A stretch of 64,000 nucleotides of DNA, from positions 1-64,000 of the forward strand of contig CANFRV010000015.1 of NCBI GenBank assembly GCA_947449575.1, in the 5' to 3' direction. The position numbers and the translations under genes are program-made. Below are positions 17,104 to 27,202 of the stretch, in pieces. Every line of letters begins with the position of its first letter. The first letter of the stretch is position 1. This DNA is from Flavobacteriales bacterium (GTDB lineage Bacteria; Bacteroidota; Bacteroidia; Flavobacteriales_D; Crocinitomicaceae). A model generated the notes under the pieces. That model ran no database searches. It worked only from the letters and a program-made list of their open reading frames with translations, and was not told the origin of the DNA.

Positions 17104-20067
17104 TTATGCTAGCTCTTTTTTCTTCTTTCGGTCTATATAAATTATGGAAATCAAAGCAAGAATAACGATAATAGAAGAAGTTGCTGCTAAAGTACCTGCT
17201 GTATGATATGCAGGCAAGTCAAATGTGAATTCAATTGTATGCTTCCCTTTAGGTAGTTTTAAACCACGAAGGAAATAATCCACTTTTGCTATTGCTACCT
17301 CTTTTCCATCAATTGTTGCTTTCCAACCATCTGCATAATATACTTCAGAGAATATTGCTAATTGCTCCGTACTAGCGTTTGATATATAAGTGATTTTATT
17401 TGGCGCATAACTTTTCATTGAAATTGTACCTTCTCCTGAGAATAATTGTTTGTTTACTTTATTAAACTCGGATTCTAATATTACTGCTTCATCTCTTGGA
17501 TTAAATTCTTCTATATTTTTAATTTTCACAAGTTTTAAGAATGACTTAGCGGTATCTAATTCCAATGTTTGAACCGGTACTAAATTCGTTTTTCCATTAA
17601 TATCCATAACGAACATTGCTTCCATACCTTCAACAATTCCAGAAGACATTGGAACGGCTATTGTATCACCTTTTAATACATATTGTAATTTATCAGATGT
17701 ATATACTTTAGCACTTTTTTGAATTTTTCCGTTTACAATAAGTGAACCTAGCGATTGATTTTCAAGTTGATAAATAGAACCTAAAGCTCGGATTTCATCA
17801 TTTGGTGTCTTAAATTTGGTTACTTTTTTCACGAACCAAGCATTTCCTAAAGCATTTGGATTCGGTTGTGCTTCTGTACCATTTTGAATGAAATATTTCA
17901 CATTCATCATATCGTAAATTTTATAATTGGAATTTGCAATATGAAAATCAAATACATTTTGAATAGCACGTAATTTTGCACCATGGTATCCACCAAGTGC
18001 TTTATGGAAATAAGAAGATGTTGCACTATTAAATCCTCCAGATAAATCAAATACTCGGTAGTTTGTATTACGATTAAGTGTTGCAAATTTGTATGCATCT
18101 ATTAAATTACGTTCTGCAGGACCTGTTATTTCTAAGTCAAACGCTTTTTGTTTTGCTTCACTTTCTGCTTTTGAAATTTTCGATTTTAAGGCAGGTTGTG
18201 CTAGTAATTCATTTTCCAATATTTTATAATCCGCAGATGTAGCTGCTGTTGCAAACATGGAATTTCCTTTCTCTACCCAATATTTATAACCATTACCCTG
18301 TTCTTGGTTCCCTAAATAATTATTTGCAACAGGTATTAAATCTAGCCCCACTAAAACTACTAATCCTAAAATAACATACGCTGTTTTTAGTTCGGTGTAA
18401 AATAGAATTGCTAATAATGAAATTGTTAAAAACAAGAATATCAAGGAACGATTCATACTACTATCGAAAATAGATGCTCTAACTGTTTTCATAGCATCAT
18501 AACTTTTTTGATATGGAATCACCTGTTGGTTAACAAATTGTTCTACTTGTTGCGGATTATTGATGTCTAATTGATATTGTGTCATTAGATCAGTAGGATT
18601 CATGCCCGATAATTGTTGTCGAATGCTTGACGCTACATTATCTAATTGTGCTTTATCTCCCGCAGACTGGTAATCATCTCCAAGACCTATTGCTTTCACT
18701 AAAAATAAAAACACAAATGCAATTCCTGAAGTAATTAAAAATAGTTTCTTTTTTGTTTTTAACGTTTCACGTTCTTTGACTAATAGATCTAAAAACAACA
18801 CCCCTAAAATTGGAACACATAATTCAACTATTACTAATATGATTGTTACGGCTCTGAATTTGTTGTAACCTGGGATATGATCCAAAAAGAAATCTGTTAA
18901 ACCCATAAAGTTTTTACCCCAAGATAACATCAATGTTAATAAAGTAACAGCTAATAATGCCCATTTAACTGGGTTTTTCAAAAAGACTAGACCTAACAAC
19001 GCTAAAAAACACACGATAATACCTAGGTATACTGGTCCTGAAGTCATTGGTTGATCTCCCCAATACACAGGTAAATTCAAAACCCCTTTAGCTTCTTCTG
19101 GTGATAGCTCCATATTTTCAACTTCTTCAGCGAATGGACTTTCTCCTAAAGCGACAGTTCCACCTCCTTTTACATACGGAGAAATTAATGTGAAGGATTC
19201 GCCTACACCGTAACTCCATTGTGTAATGTAATCTTTATCTAAACCAGACGTAGAGTTTTCTGCATTAGATACTCCGTTTGGTGTAATTGTTACATCATTA
19301 CCTCCACGAATGGTATGTTTTGCATAATCATTTGTCAGGTAGATATTTCCAAAATTGGTTAAGAATGCTAGAAAATAAGCAATAATTAATCCTCCTGAAG
19401 CAAATAAAAATTTCTTGTATGATTTTTTAATGATTGCATCTGCCAGAAATACTACACCAATACAAAGCAATAGTATCCCTAGATAATAAGTAACTTGTAA
19501 ATGGTTCATGGATAATTCTAAAATCATGAAAATAGCAGATAACACTAATCCCCAACGTAAATTCCGTTGATAAGCCATAATGAAAGCTCCAACAACAGGA
19601 GCCATAAAAGCGACTGCTAATGCTTTTGTATTATGTCCAGCTTGGATTATTATCATATCATAACTCGAAAAACCAAAAGCAATTGCGCCCAATAATCCTA
19701 CCCATGGATTAATCCGAACACACATAGCAAATATGTAAAAACCGAGCATATAAAGTAATACAATACCTGCTGGTAAAGGGAATAATTTAGCATAAGCATT
19801 TACTACTTCCTTTATATAATTTCCTTGATATAACAAAGATATTTGAACACTTGGCATACCTCCAAACATCGAATTAGTCCACAGCGTTTCTTCTCCAGTT
19901 TGCTGTCTGAAATCTTCTATTTCATGGGAAGCCCCACTAAATTGTTCAATATCATGTTGCTTTAAACCATATCCCTCGAATTGAAGTTTGAAGTAAATCA
20001 GAGTTACTACAATCATTATTCCGATTGCTGTAAAATGTTTCCAATTGGCTTTAAAAAAAGTGTTCAT
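17104..20067 (-). CDS. YfhO family membrane protein
   Basis: At 987 residues with about 12-14 membrane segments in the first 560 residues, then a large outside domain (about 570-940) and a last helix before the basic end DRKKKKELA, this matches YfhO. Hallmarks are FSGASHEIEDFRQQTGEETLW, NSMFGGMPSVQ and the C-terminal YYADGWKATIDGKEV. Bacillus YfhO is linked to glycosylation of lipoteichoic acid, and the fold resembles GT-C glycosyltransferases; in Bacteroidota the substrate is unknown. It lies between DUF4834 and ccsBA with short gaps. Confidence 0.85.
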   Translation of the reverse strand: MNTFFKANWKHFTAIGIMIVVTLIYFKLQFEGYGLKQHDIEQFSGASHEIEDFRQQTGEETLWTNSMFGGMPSVQISLLYQGNYIKEVVNAYAKLFPLPAGIVLLYMLGFYIFAMCVRINPWVGLLGAIAFGFSSYDMIIIQAGHNTKALAVAFMAPVVGAFIMAYQRNLRWGLVLSAIFMILELSMNHLQVTYYLGILLLCIGVVFLADAIIKKSYKKFLFASGGLIIAYFLAFLTNFGNIYLTNDYAKHTIRGGNDVTITPNGVSNAENSTSGLDKDYITQWSYGVGESFTLISPYVKGGGTVALGESPFAEEVENMELSPEEAKGVLNLPVYWGDQPMTSGPVYLGIIVCFLALLGLVFLKNPVKWALLAVTLLTLMLSWGKNFMGLTDFFLDHIPGYNKFRAVTIILVIVELCVPILGVLFLDLLVKERETLKTKKKLFLITSGIAFVFLFLVKAIGLGDDYQSAGDKAQLDNVASSIRQQLSGMNPTDLMTQYQLDINNPQQVEQFVNQQVIPYQKSYDAMKTVRASIFDSSMNRSLIFLFLTISLLAILFYTELKTAYVILGLVVLVGLDLIPVANNYLGNQEQGNGYKYWVEKGNSMFATAATSADYKILENELLAQPALKSKISKAESEAKQKAFDLEITGPAERNLIDAYKFATLNRNTNYRVFDLSGGFNSATSSYFHKALGGYHGAKLRAIQNVFDFHIANSNYKIYDMMNVKYFIQNGTEAQPNPNALGNAWFVKKVTKFKTPNDEIRALGSIYQLENQSLGSLIVNGKIQKSAKVYTSDKLQYVLKGDTIAVPMSSGIVEGMEAMFVMDINGKTNLVPVQTLELDTAKSFLKLVKIKNIEEFNPRDEAVILESEFNKVNKQLFSGEGTISMKSYAPNKITYISNASTEQLAIFSEVYYADGWKATIDGKEVAIAKVDYFLRGLKLPKGKHTIEFTFDLPAYHTAGTLAATSSIIVILALISIIYIDRKKKKELA

Positions 20068-20125
20068 ATATTTTATTTTAAAATAGAAAAATCCACAGCC
20101 TTTAACTATGGATTTTCTGTAATTA

Positions 20126-20380
20126 TTAATTTATTTCTTCGTAATCTACATCGTTTACATTGCCCGGTGTAGCATTTCTTAAAATAGAAATCTTTCCTTT
20201 ATTTCGTTCAAAATATGCTTTTTGCTTCTGAATTTCATCTTGTTCTTCTCTAAACCTACTTTGTTCGGCAATATTTCGTTTTGCAATCATTAATTGTCCT
20301 AAATATTTTAGTACAACCATAGCTCCTAGAAGCATCAGAATCGTTTTTAATACTCCTGAGATACTTGCAGTAACGACCAT
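20126..20380 (-). CDS. DUF4834 family small membrane protein
   Basis: The 84-residue protein has one hydrophobic helix (GVLKTILMLLGAMVVLKYLGQLM) followed by a charged, Gln/Arg-rich helix and an acidic end NVNDVDYEEIN. This matches the DUF4834 pattern known from Bacteroidota, where the function is unknown. The start codon is separated from the carB stop by a single base, so coupled translation is likely. Confidence 0.7.
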   Translation of the reverse strand: MVVTASISGVLKTILMLLGAMVVLKYLGQLMIAKRNIAEQSRFREEQDEIQKQKAYFERNKGKISILRNATPGNVNDVDYEEIN

Positions 20381-20381
20381 T

Positions 20382-23198
20382 TTATCTAGATAAGTGCATG
20401 TTACGTTCTGAATAAATCTTTGTAAAGAAAGGATCTTTCAAATCTTTGATAAATCGAATACCTTCACCGGTAGATTTCATTTCTGGTCCTAATTCCTTTT
20501 TCACATCTGGAAATTTTTCATATGAGAATACAGGAATTTTAATTGCATATCCTTCACGTTTAGGATTGAAATTAAAATCTTTCACTTTGGAATGTCCTAG
20601 CATAACTTTAGTTGCATAGTTTACATAAGGTTCGTCGTATGCTTTTGCAATAAAAGGTACCGTTCTAGATGCTCTTGGATTTGCTTCGATGACATAAACT
20701 TTATCATCTTTAATTGCAAATTGAATGTTAATTAATCCTTTTGTTTTCAATGCTAATGCCACCTTTTTAGTAATATCTTCTATTTGAAGCATTACGAAAT
20801 CCCCTAAATTATAAGGTGGTAGTAACGCATATGAATCCCCAGAGTGAATACCAGCAGGTTCAATATGTTGCATGATTCCTATTATATACACATCTTCCCC
20901 ATCACAAATAGCATCTGCTTCTGCCTCGATAGCTCCTCCAATAAAGTGATCTAATAAAATTTGGTTGCTTCCCATCTCACCGATGATATCCACAACGTGA
21001 TGCTCTAATTCTTCTTTATTGATGACAATTTTCATTTTTTGTCCACCTAATACATACGAAGGACGAACTAATAATGGAAATCCTAATTCATCCGATAAAA
21101 CCAATGCTTGTTCTGCATCCTGAACAATCCCATATTTAGGGAATAGAATGTTATTTTCTTCTAATAATTTAGAAAAACGTCCTCTATCCTCTGCTAAATC
21201 GAGTGCTTCATAACTAGTACCAAGTATTTTGATCCCGAATCGGTTTAATTTTTCCGCTAATTTTAATGCAGTTTGCCCACCTAATTGAACGATTACTCCT
21301 TCTGGTTTTTCGTGTTGAATAATATCATAAATATGTTCCCAGAAAACAGGCTCGAAATATAATTTATCTGCAGTATCAAAATCGGTAGAAACAGTTTCAG
21401 GATTACAATTAATCATAATTGTCTCATAACCACATTCTTTTGCAGCTAGTACACCATGCACACAACTATAATCAAATTCAATTCCTTGTCCGATACGATT
21501 TGGTCCTGAACCTAATACAACCACTTTTTTCTTGTCTGATACAATACTTTCGTTCTCGTATTCAAACGTTGAATAGTAATATGGTGTTTTTGCTTCAAAT
21601 TCTGCTGCACATGTATCTACTAATTTAAATACACGTTTGATACCCATTTCCGTACGTTTTGTGTGTACTTCTGATTCTAAACAACGCAGTAAATGTGCAA
21701 TTTGTCTATCTGCATATCCTTTTTGTTTTGCAGTAAACATCAAATCTTGCGGTATATTTTCTAAATGGAATTTCTCCATTTTACGCTCTAACTTAATTAA
21801 ATCTTCAATTTGTTTTAAGAACCAAACATCGATTTTAGTTTTCTCGTGAATTGTTTTAAAAGGAATTCCCAATTTAATTGCATCGTAAACATGGAATAAA
21901 CGATTCCAAGAAGCAAATTCCAATGAATGCAAAATTTGTTCCTGATTTGTTAATTCTTTTCCATCTGCACCTAATCCATTTCGGTCAATTTCTAAAGATT
22001 GACATGCTTTTTGTAAAGCCTCTTGAAAAGAACGACCAATTCCCATAACTTCTCCAACAGACTTCATTTGAAGTCCAAGTTTTCGGTCAGTTCCAGGGAA
22101 TTTGTTAAAGTTCCAACGTGGTATTTTTACAATTACATAGTCTAACGTAGGTTCAAACAACGCAGAGGTACTTTTTGTAATTTGATTTTTTAATTCATCT
22201 AAATTATATCCAATCGCTAATTTCGCAGCGATTTTCGCAATAGGATATCCCGTTGCTTTGGAAGCTAATGCAGAGGAACGAGAAACACGAGGATTAATTT
22301 CAATGGCAATAATATCTTCCTTTTCGTCTGGAGAAATCGCAAATTGCACGTTACATCCACCAGCAAAATTACCAATAGAACGCATCATATGAATCGCCAT
22401 ATCTCGCATACGCTGAAAAGTTGTATCCGACAGTGTCATTGCTGGTGCAACCGTAATGGAGTCACCCGTATGAATTCCAAGTGGATCAAAATTTTCTATA
22501 GAACAAATAATAACAACATTATCATTATTATCTCTTAACAATTCTAATTCATATTCTTTCCAACCTAAAAGTGCCTTATCAATCATCACCTCATGAATTG
22601 GCGATAATTGCAAACCTCTTTCTAGTAAACTATCAAATTCCTTTGGATCATGGACCACAGATGCTCCTGCACCACCTAACGTATAAGAAGCACGGATACA
22701 CAATGGAAAACCAAATTCTTGTGCAATTTCTTTTCCTTCTAAAAAAGATTTAGCAGTTTTTTGAGGTGCCATACCAACACCTATTTTTCCCATTAACTCT
22801 CTAAATTCTTCGCGATTTTCCGTGATATCAATTGCAGCAATATCAACACCTATCATTTTAACTCCGTATTCCCCCCAAATACCCATCTCTTCACATTTCA
22901 TCGCAAGATTTAATCCTGTTTGTCCACCCATAGTTGGTAAAACAGCATCAATTTTGTGCGATTGCAAAATTTTAACGATGTATTCTGGTTCTAGCGGCCA
23001 CAAATACACGTTATCCGCAACTAATTTATCCGTCATGATTGTTGCCGGATTAGAATTGATTAATGTTACTTCGATTCCTTCTTCTCTTAAGGAACGTGCA
23101 GCCTGTGAGCCGGAATAATCAAATTCGCAAGCTTGCCCGATGACAATAGGTCCGCTTCCGATAATTAATACTGATTTAATGGATTCGTTTTTTGGCAT
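20382..23198 (-). CDS. carB: Carbamoyl-phosphate synthase large subunit, lacking the allosteric domain
   Basis: The 938-residue protein has both ATP-grasp halves: an N-terminal SVLIIGSGPIVIGQACEFDY and its counterpart VVVLGSGPNRIGQGIEFDY near residue 560. It makes carbamoyl phosphate from bicarbonate, ATP and ammonia supplied by CarA, for pyrimidines and arginine. E. coli CarB has about 1073 residues; this one stops after the second carboxyphosphate/carbamate half (IYSERNMHLSR) and lacks the C-terminal MGS-like regulatory domain that binds UMP and ornithine. That shorter form is common in Bacteroidota. A promoter lies at 23253-23282. carA is not in the window. Confidence 0.93.
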   Translation of the reverse strand: MPKNESIKSVLIIGSGPIVIGQACEFDYSGSQAARSLREEGIEVTLINSNPATIMTDKLVADNVYLWPLEPEYIVKILQSHKIDAVLPTMGGQTGLNLAMKCEEMGIWGEYGVKMIGVDIAAIDITENREEFRELMGKIGVGMAPQKTAKSFLEGKEIAQEFGFPLCIRASYTLGGAGASVVHDPKEFDSLLERGLQLSPIHEVMIDKALLGWKEYELELLRDNNDNVVIICSIENFDPLGIHTGDSITVAPAMTLSDTTFQRMRDMAIHMMRSIGNFAGGCNVQFAISPDEKEDIIAIEINPRVSRSSALASKATGYPIAKIAAKLAIGYNLDELKNQITKSTSALFEPTLDYVIVKIPRWNFNKFPGTDRKLGLQMKSVGEVMGIGRSFQEALQKACQSLEIDRNGLGADGKELTNQEQILHSLEFASWNRLFHVYDAIKLGIPFKTIHEKTKIDVWFLKQIEDLIKLERKMEKFHLENIPQDLMFTAKQKGYADRQIAHLLRCLESEVHTKRTEMGIKRVFKLVDTCAAEFEAKTPYYYSTFEYENESIVSDKKKVVVLGSGPNRIGQGIEFDYSCVHGVLAAKECGYETIMINCNPETVSTDFDTADKLYFEPVFWEHIYDIIQHEKPEGVIVQLGGQTALKLAEKLNRFGIKILGTSYEALDLAEDRGRFSKLLEENNILFPKYGIVQDAEQALVLSDELGFPLLVRPSYVLGGQKMKIVINKEELEHHVVDIIGEMGSNQILLDHFIGGAIEAEADAICDGEDVYIIGIMQHIEPAGIHSGDSYALLPPYNLGDFVMLQIEDITKKVALALKTKGLINIQFAIKDDKVYVIEANPRASRTVPFIAKAYDEPYVNYATKVMLGHSKVKDFNFNPKREGYAIKIPVFSYEKFPDVKKELGPEMKSTGEGIRFIKDLKDPFFTKIYSERNMHLSR

Positions 23199-23252
23199 AA
23201 AATGCGCTTATTTAGATTTCAATTTTACAAATAGTTCACTACAAATTGAGCG

Positions 23253-23282
23253 CAAATTTAATTAAAAATTATTGGTGAACAA
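23253..23282 (-). promoter_or_regulatory. carB promoter (Bacteroidota sigma type)
   Basis: On the minus strand TTG (23280-23282) and TAAATTTG (23253-23260) are separated by 19 bases, fitting the Bacteroidota -33/-7 consensus TTG-N17-23-TAnnTTTG. The carB ATG follows about 54 bases downstream. Confidence 0.6.
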
Positions 23283-23325
23283 TTGAAACAACTAAAAATA
23301 AATTAACTATTTATCAACGAAAAAA

Positions 23326-24285
23326 TCAATTTGTGAATAGCGTAATATTATTTTTCTTTTCTATTTCCTTACACACTTGAATTCCACCTGTATGTACAAA
23401 TAATACTTGTTTATTATCGTACTGTTTCGATTCTAATTCATGCAACATACCGTAAAACGCTTTTGCAGTATATATTGGATCTAAAGGGATTTTATAATAC
23501 GTATACATTTCTTGAATAAAAGCGAGTAATTCAGGAGTGTATTTCCCATATCCTCCAAAATGATAATCAGGATGAACTATCACATCTTCAAGTAGCTCTT
23601 TTGCTAAATCTTCTTGAAATAAAAACCATTTTAATTTATTGAGCATTTCTTCGTAAGCATCAAATCCTTTCAAGACTGGAATTACATGTAATTTGCTTTT
23701 GGCAGGTTTACCTAGTAAAAGCCCACAACTAGTTGTTGTTGTACCTTGCGCTACAAAAACTTCATCCACAGGTTTATTTATTTCTTTCCAAATCTCCTGA
23801 CAACCAACCATTCCAAGATAATTCCCTCCTCCTTCTGGTACAAAATAAAAATTTGTATGTTCTGACTTTAATTCATCGACATATTGCTTATCATTTCGAA
23901 GCGCATATTCCCCCCTTGAAATGAAAATTAGTTGCATTCCAAGTTCAGCGCATCGCTCGAGTGTATTATTTGAATTTTCAGTTAATTCTTCTCCACGAAC
24001 AAAACCAATACTTTTAATCTTTGCGCGATATGCAGCAGATGCAGTTGCAAGCAAATGATTCGAATACGCGCCTCCAAATGTAAAAACACCTGTATAGTTA
24101 CCTTGTTGAACTTGCAGTAAATTATATTTTAATTTTCGCCATTTGTTCCCCGAAACTTCTTCGTGAATTAAATCATCTCGTTTAATATAAAGTTTAATTC
24201 CTCTAGCGGTAAATCTAGGAATGTTTATTTCCTGAAGAATGGATAACGATGTGTCAAATAAAGGATGGTTTGTTTCCGTATTCAT
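23326..24285 (-). CDS. PLP-dependent D-cysteine desulfhydrase / ACC deaminase family protein
   Basis: This 319-residue fold-type II PLP enzyme has the Schiff-base lysine in SGNKWRKL (K48), the phosphate/substrate loop FGGAYSNHLLATA, and a C-terminal VLFVHTGGIQ that closes the cofactor site. The family includes D-cysteine desulfhydrase and 1-aminocyclopropane-1-carboxylate deaminase; sequence alone does not separate them, but desulfhydrase is the commoner activity. The gene is monocistronic and divergent from gcvT. CAAATATA at 24290-24297 could be a -7 element, which would leave almost no leader. Confidence 0.8.
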   Translation of the reverse strand: MNTETNHPLFDTSLSILQEINIPRFTARGIKLYIKRDDLIHEEVSGNKWRKLKYNLLQVQQGNYTGVFTFGGAYSNHLLATASAAYRAKIKSIGFVRGEELTENSNNTLERCAELGMQLIFISRGEYALRNDKQYVDELKSEHTNFYFVPEGGGNYLGMVGCQEIWKEINKPVDEVFVAQGTTTTSCGLLLGKPAKSKLHVIPVLKGFDAYEEMLNKLKWFLFQEDLAKELLEDVIVHPDYHFGGYGKYTPELLAFIQEMYTYYKIPLDPIYTAKAFYGMLHELESKQYDNKQVLFVHTGGIQVCKEIEKKNNITLFTN

Positions 24286-24321
24286 GGTTCAAATATATTA
24301 CAATATCACTGCTTGATTGTG

Positions 24322-24349
24322 TTTGTCATCAAAATAAATTCTACTTTTG
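24322..24349 (+). promoter_or_regulatory. Likely gcvT promoter
   Basis: TTTG (24322-24325) and TACTTTTG (24342-24349), 16 bases apart, approximate the Bacteroidota -33/-7 pair; an alternative TTG at 24317-24319 gives a 22-base spacing. The gcvT ATG is 18 bases beyond the -7 element, which also argues against the in-frame TTG at 24347 as the start. Confidence 0.45.
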
Positions 24350-24367
24350 CCAAAAGAAAATTATCAA

Positions 24368-25450
24368 ATGAAAAATACAGCTTTAACAGAAAAACACATT
24401 GCGCTAGGAGCGAAAATGGTGCCTTTTGCAGGATACAACATGCCTGTTCAATACGAAGGAGTTAATTTGGAGCACGAAACTGTGCGTAATGGCGTTGGAG
24501 TTTTTGACGTTTCTCACATGGGAGAGTTTTTATTGACAGGTCCTAAAGCTTTAGATTTAATTCAAAAAGTAACCTCCAACGATGCATCTACATTAGTAGT
24601 TGGAAAAGCACAATACAGTTGTCTTCCAAATGGAAAAGGTGGAATAGTTGATGATTTGATTGTTTATAAAATGAAAGAAGATCAATATTTATTAGTTGTA
24701 AACGCTTCTAACATTGATAAAGATTGGGAGTGGATTTCTTCGCACAATGATTTAGGAGTGGAGATGAAAAATATCTCGGATGAGTATTCCTTATTAGCAA
24801 TTCAGGGACCAAAAGCAGCGGAAGCAATGCAATCTTTAACTTCGGTGGATTTAAAAGCTATTCCTTACTATAATTTCGTAGTAGGTGATTTCGCTGGTGT
24901 TGAACATGTAATTATTTCGGCAACTGGCTATACTGGTTCCGGAGGATTTGAAATTTACGTCAAAAATGATGCGGTGAATGCATTATGGGATAAGATATTT
25001 GAAGCAGGTGCTCCTTTTGGAATCAAACCTATCGGATTAGCTGCTCGTGATACTTTACGTTTAGAAATGGGATTCTGTTTATACGGAAATGACATCAACG
25101 ATTCAACATCTCCTTTAGAAGCAGGATTAGGGTGGATTACAAAATTCACCAAAGAATTTACAGATGCTGAATTTTTGAAAAAACAAAAAGAAGAAGGTGT
25201 TTCACGTAAGTTAGTTGCTTTTGAAATGATTGACCGTGGTATTCCTCGTCATGACTACCCTATCGTTGATGCAGATGGAAAAGAAATTGGTATTGTTACT
25301 TCTGGAACTATGTCTCCTTCTATGAAAATTGGTATCGGATTAGGTTATGTAACGTTAGAAAATTCCAAGTTAGATTCTGAAATATTTGTTTCTATTCGAG
25401 ATAAAGGAATTAAAGCAAAAGTGGTTAAACTCCCTTTCTACAAAAATTAA
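24368..25450 (+). CDS. gcvT: Aminomethyltransferase, glycine cleavage T-protein
   Basis: The 360-residue protein has the GcvT signatures [13 protein letters not shown] near the N-terminus, [42 protein letters not shown] (folate site) and the C-terminal [19 protein letters not shown]. It transfers the methylene of lipoyl-bound aminomethyl to tetrahydrofolate and releases ammonia. I chose the ATG at 24368 over the upstream in-frame TTG at 24347, which lies inside a promoter-like TACTTTTG. The gene is monocistronic and ends at a strong hairpin. Confidence 0.95.
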   Translation: MKNTALTEKHIALGAKMVPFAGYNMPVQYEGVNLEHETVRNGVGVFDVSHMGEFLLTGPKALDLIQKVTSNDASTLVVGKAQYSCLPNGKGGIVDDLIVYKMKEDQYLLVVNASNIDKDWEWISSHNDLGVEMKNISDEYSLLAIQGPKAAEAMQSLTSVDLKAIPYYNFVVGDFAGVEHVIISATGYTGSGGFEIYVKNDAVNALWDKIFEAGAPFGIKPIGLAARDTLRLEMGFCLYGNDINDSTSPLEAGLGWITKFTKEFTDAEFLKKQKEEGVSRKLVAFEMIDRGIPRHDYPIVDADGKEIGIVTSGTMSPSMKIGIGLGYVTLENSKLDSEIFVSIRDKGIKAKVVKLPFYKN

Positions 25451-25467
25451 GAACACTCTATAATTTT

Positions 25468-25493
25468 AAAACCGCATTGAAAGATGCGGTTTT
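25468..25493. terminator. Terminator between gcvT and the CoA-transferase gene
   Basis: AAAACCGCAT (25468-25477) and ATGCGGTTTT (25484-25493) form a perfect 10-bp stem with a 6-base loop, followed by more T on the plus strand. It ends exactly where the convergent CoA-transferase stop codon begins, so it may serve both genes. Confidence 0.8.
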
Positions 25494-26552
25494 TTAATTT
25501 ATATCAAATGCAATGCTTGTAACGCGTTTTGTTACTACCCCTTCAATTTCTTCCTCGCGTATAAGGTTTTGTGCAGCTTGATCTTTGAAAACTTCTTGTA
25601 AATTTTTAATGTGACCGCAAGGAATATGATTGATTAATGACCATTCTAATAACGCTGTTATAGTTAGTTTTTCAACTCCTGGTTGCAGAAGTTTTGCAAG
25701 TGCTTCACGATTAATAACACGCATTTGATTTGTTGAAAATCTAGTATCTTTAATGTATTCCAATAGATCTAATTTATGGAGTAATTTTACAAATTGGTTA
25801 TCACTTCCAATTGCAAATGTAATCTTCTCCCCTTCTTTTGTTGTGAAAATTTCACCATAAGGAGCTATAGAAGGATGTAAACTCCCTATTCTTTCAGGAA
25901 TTTTATTTGTCATTAAGTAATTTGCAGCTTGATTAACCAAACTACAAACAGCTGTTTTATATAAAGAAACATGGACGTCTTTTCCAACCCCAGTTTTTTC
26001 ACGTTCTAATAATGCAATTAATAAACCTTCTTTTAATTGATGCGCAGATAAAACATCAATGAGCGCTACAGGCATCTTAATTGGATCTGTTGTACTTAAA
26101 CCATTCATTGACATAAATCCACTTTCTGCCTGCAAAATCAAGTCGTAAGCCACCCTATCTGAATCCGAACCAAACCCACTAACTCGACCATGAATTAAGC
26201 GTGGATTGAAGGCGCGTAATTGCTTGGATTCAATACCAAACTTTGAATAATCACTCGATTTAAAATTGGATATCAATATATCTGCCTCTGTAATTAAATC
26301 GAAAAAAGTTGCTGTATCTTTTGCATTTAATAAATCGAGTGAAATATATTTCTTCTTGTAATTAACACTTGAGAAATAGGTAGATATATTACTTTCTGAA
26401 TTCTCACCAACACCTTTCCAAGAGCGGGTTACATCTTTATGGATTGGGTGTTCTATTTTCAGAACATCAGCGCCAAGTTCTGCAAAAAACATACCTACAG
26501 AAGGACCTGCAAGCACTGTTGAAATGTCAATGATTTTTAGATTTGAAAGCAT
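25494..26552 (-). CDS. Class III CoA-transferase (CaiB/BaiF family)
   Basis: The 352-residue protein starts LKIIDISTVLAGPSVGMFFAELGADVLKIE, the CoA-binding entry of family III CoA-transferases, and continues with YDLILQAESGFMSMNG. The catalytic Asp is expected in the LISNFKSSDYSKFGI to ALIDVLSAHQ region. The enzyme would move CoA between carboxylic acids; substrates are unknown. It is slightly shorter than the usual 380-400 residues. The RlpA-like gene lies directly upstream, its stop overlapping this start by one base. Confidence 0.85.
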   Translation of the reverse strand: MLSNLKIIDISTVLAGPSVGMFFAELGADVLKIEHPIHKDVTRSWKGVGENSESNISTYFSSVNYKKKYISLDLLNAKDTATFFDLITEADILISNFKSSDYSKFGIESKQLRAFNPRLIHGRVSGFGSDSDRVAYDLILQAESGFMSMNGLSTTDPIKMPVALIDVLSAHQLKEGLLIALLEREKTGVGKDVHVSLYKTAVCSLVNQAANYLMTNKIPERIGSLHPSIAPYGEIFTTKEGEKITFAIGSDNQFVKLLHKLDLLEYIKDTRFSTNQMRVINREALAKLLQPGVEKLTITALLEWSLINHIPCGHIKNLQEVFKDQAAQNLIREEEIEGVVTKRVTSIAFDIN

Positions 26553-26932
26553 TACTGAACTCGTTCTACTAAAACTGCCACAGTTCCTTTACGAATGAAA
26601 TTTAACTCTTTAGCTGCTTTTTTGGATAAATCGATTAAACGTTTAGATGTTTTCGGTAATCGATCATTAATCTTAACATACACTATTGAATCATTATCCA
26701 AATTTTGTACGCGAACAATTGAACCAAAAGCTAAAGTTTGATGAGCTGCCGTATACTTATTTTGACTAAAAATTTCTCCAGAAGATGTTTGTCTTCCATG
26801 AAATTTATTCGCATAAAATGATGCGTGTCCTGATTCTAAATAACAATCTTTTTCAGGCAAAAATGCGTACAATGCAACAATCGCAAAGATTGAAAACGTA
26901 ATTGTCCATAATTTTATCCACCTTGATTTCAT
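26552..26932 (-). CDS. RlpA-like double-psi beta-barrel protein
   Basis: The 126-residue protein has an N-terminal membrane anchor or signal (KLWTITFSIFAIVALYAFL) and then one double-psi barrel: GHASFYANKFHGRQTSSGE, FGSIVRVQNLDN and VKINDRLPKTSKRLIDLS. This is the RlpA family; some members are lytic transglycosylases for denuded peptidoglycan. It lacks the C-terminal SPOR domain of E. coli RlpA. It acts outside the inner membrane. It shares one base with the downstream CoA-transferase gene, although the functions look unrelated. Confidence 0.85.
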   Translation of the reverse strand: MKSRWIKLWTITFSIFAIVALYAFLPEKDCYLESGHASFYANKFHGRQTSSGEIFSQNKYTAAHQTLAFGSIVRVQNLDNDSIVYVKINDRLPKTSKRLIDLSKKAAKELNFIRKGTVAVLVERVQ

Positions 26933-27152
26933 TTTATTCGTTTTTTAATCAAACGGCGAATTTAGGAGCTAGCTATATAAAAAGATTTCTAAAACCAATT
27001 GTTCTTATGAACATGAAAAATAAAGAAATTAACAGGTTGTTAACAAGTTGTTAATTTTTAAGTTTAAAACATTGTTTATCAATATTTTAAAAGATTTTTA
27101 GATTTTTAACAAACTTAACTCTAACGATGATTTACAACTAAATCTTAATATG

Positions 27153-27160
27153 TATATTTG
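27153..27160 (+). promoter_or_regulatory. Likely -7 element for the M16 peptidase operon
   Basis: TATATTTG matches TAnnTTTG and is followed, 43 bases on, by the first M16 peptidase ATG. No clear TTG stands at the ideal distance upstream. The 270-base gap between the RlpA-like gene and this operon is otherwise AT-rich, with GTTGTTAA direct repeats near 27036-27055. Confidence 0.4.
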
Positions 27161-27202
27161 GACTCGCGGAAAAAAATCCGAAAAAATATTATTTACACAC
27201 CT

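Noticed and set aside
20382-23198. carB truncated by frameshift or stop
   Set aside because: The missing C-terminal regulatory domain looked like damage, but the gene ends cleanly one base before the DUF4834 start, and this ~940-residue form is usual in Bacteroidota.
24347-24367. Upstream TTG start for gcvT
   Set aside because: It lies inside a promoter-like TACTTTTG, and homologues start at the ATG at 24368.
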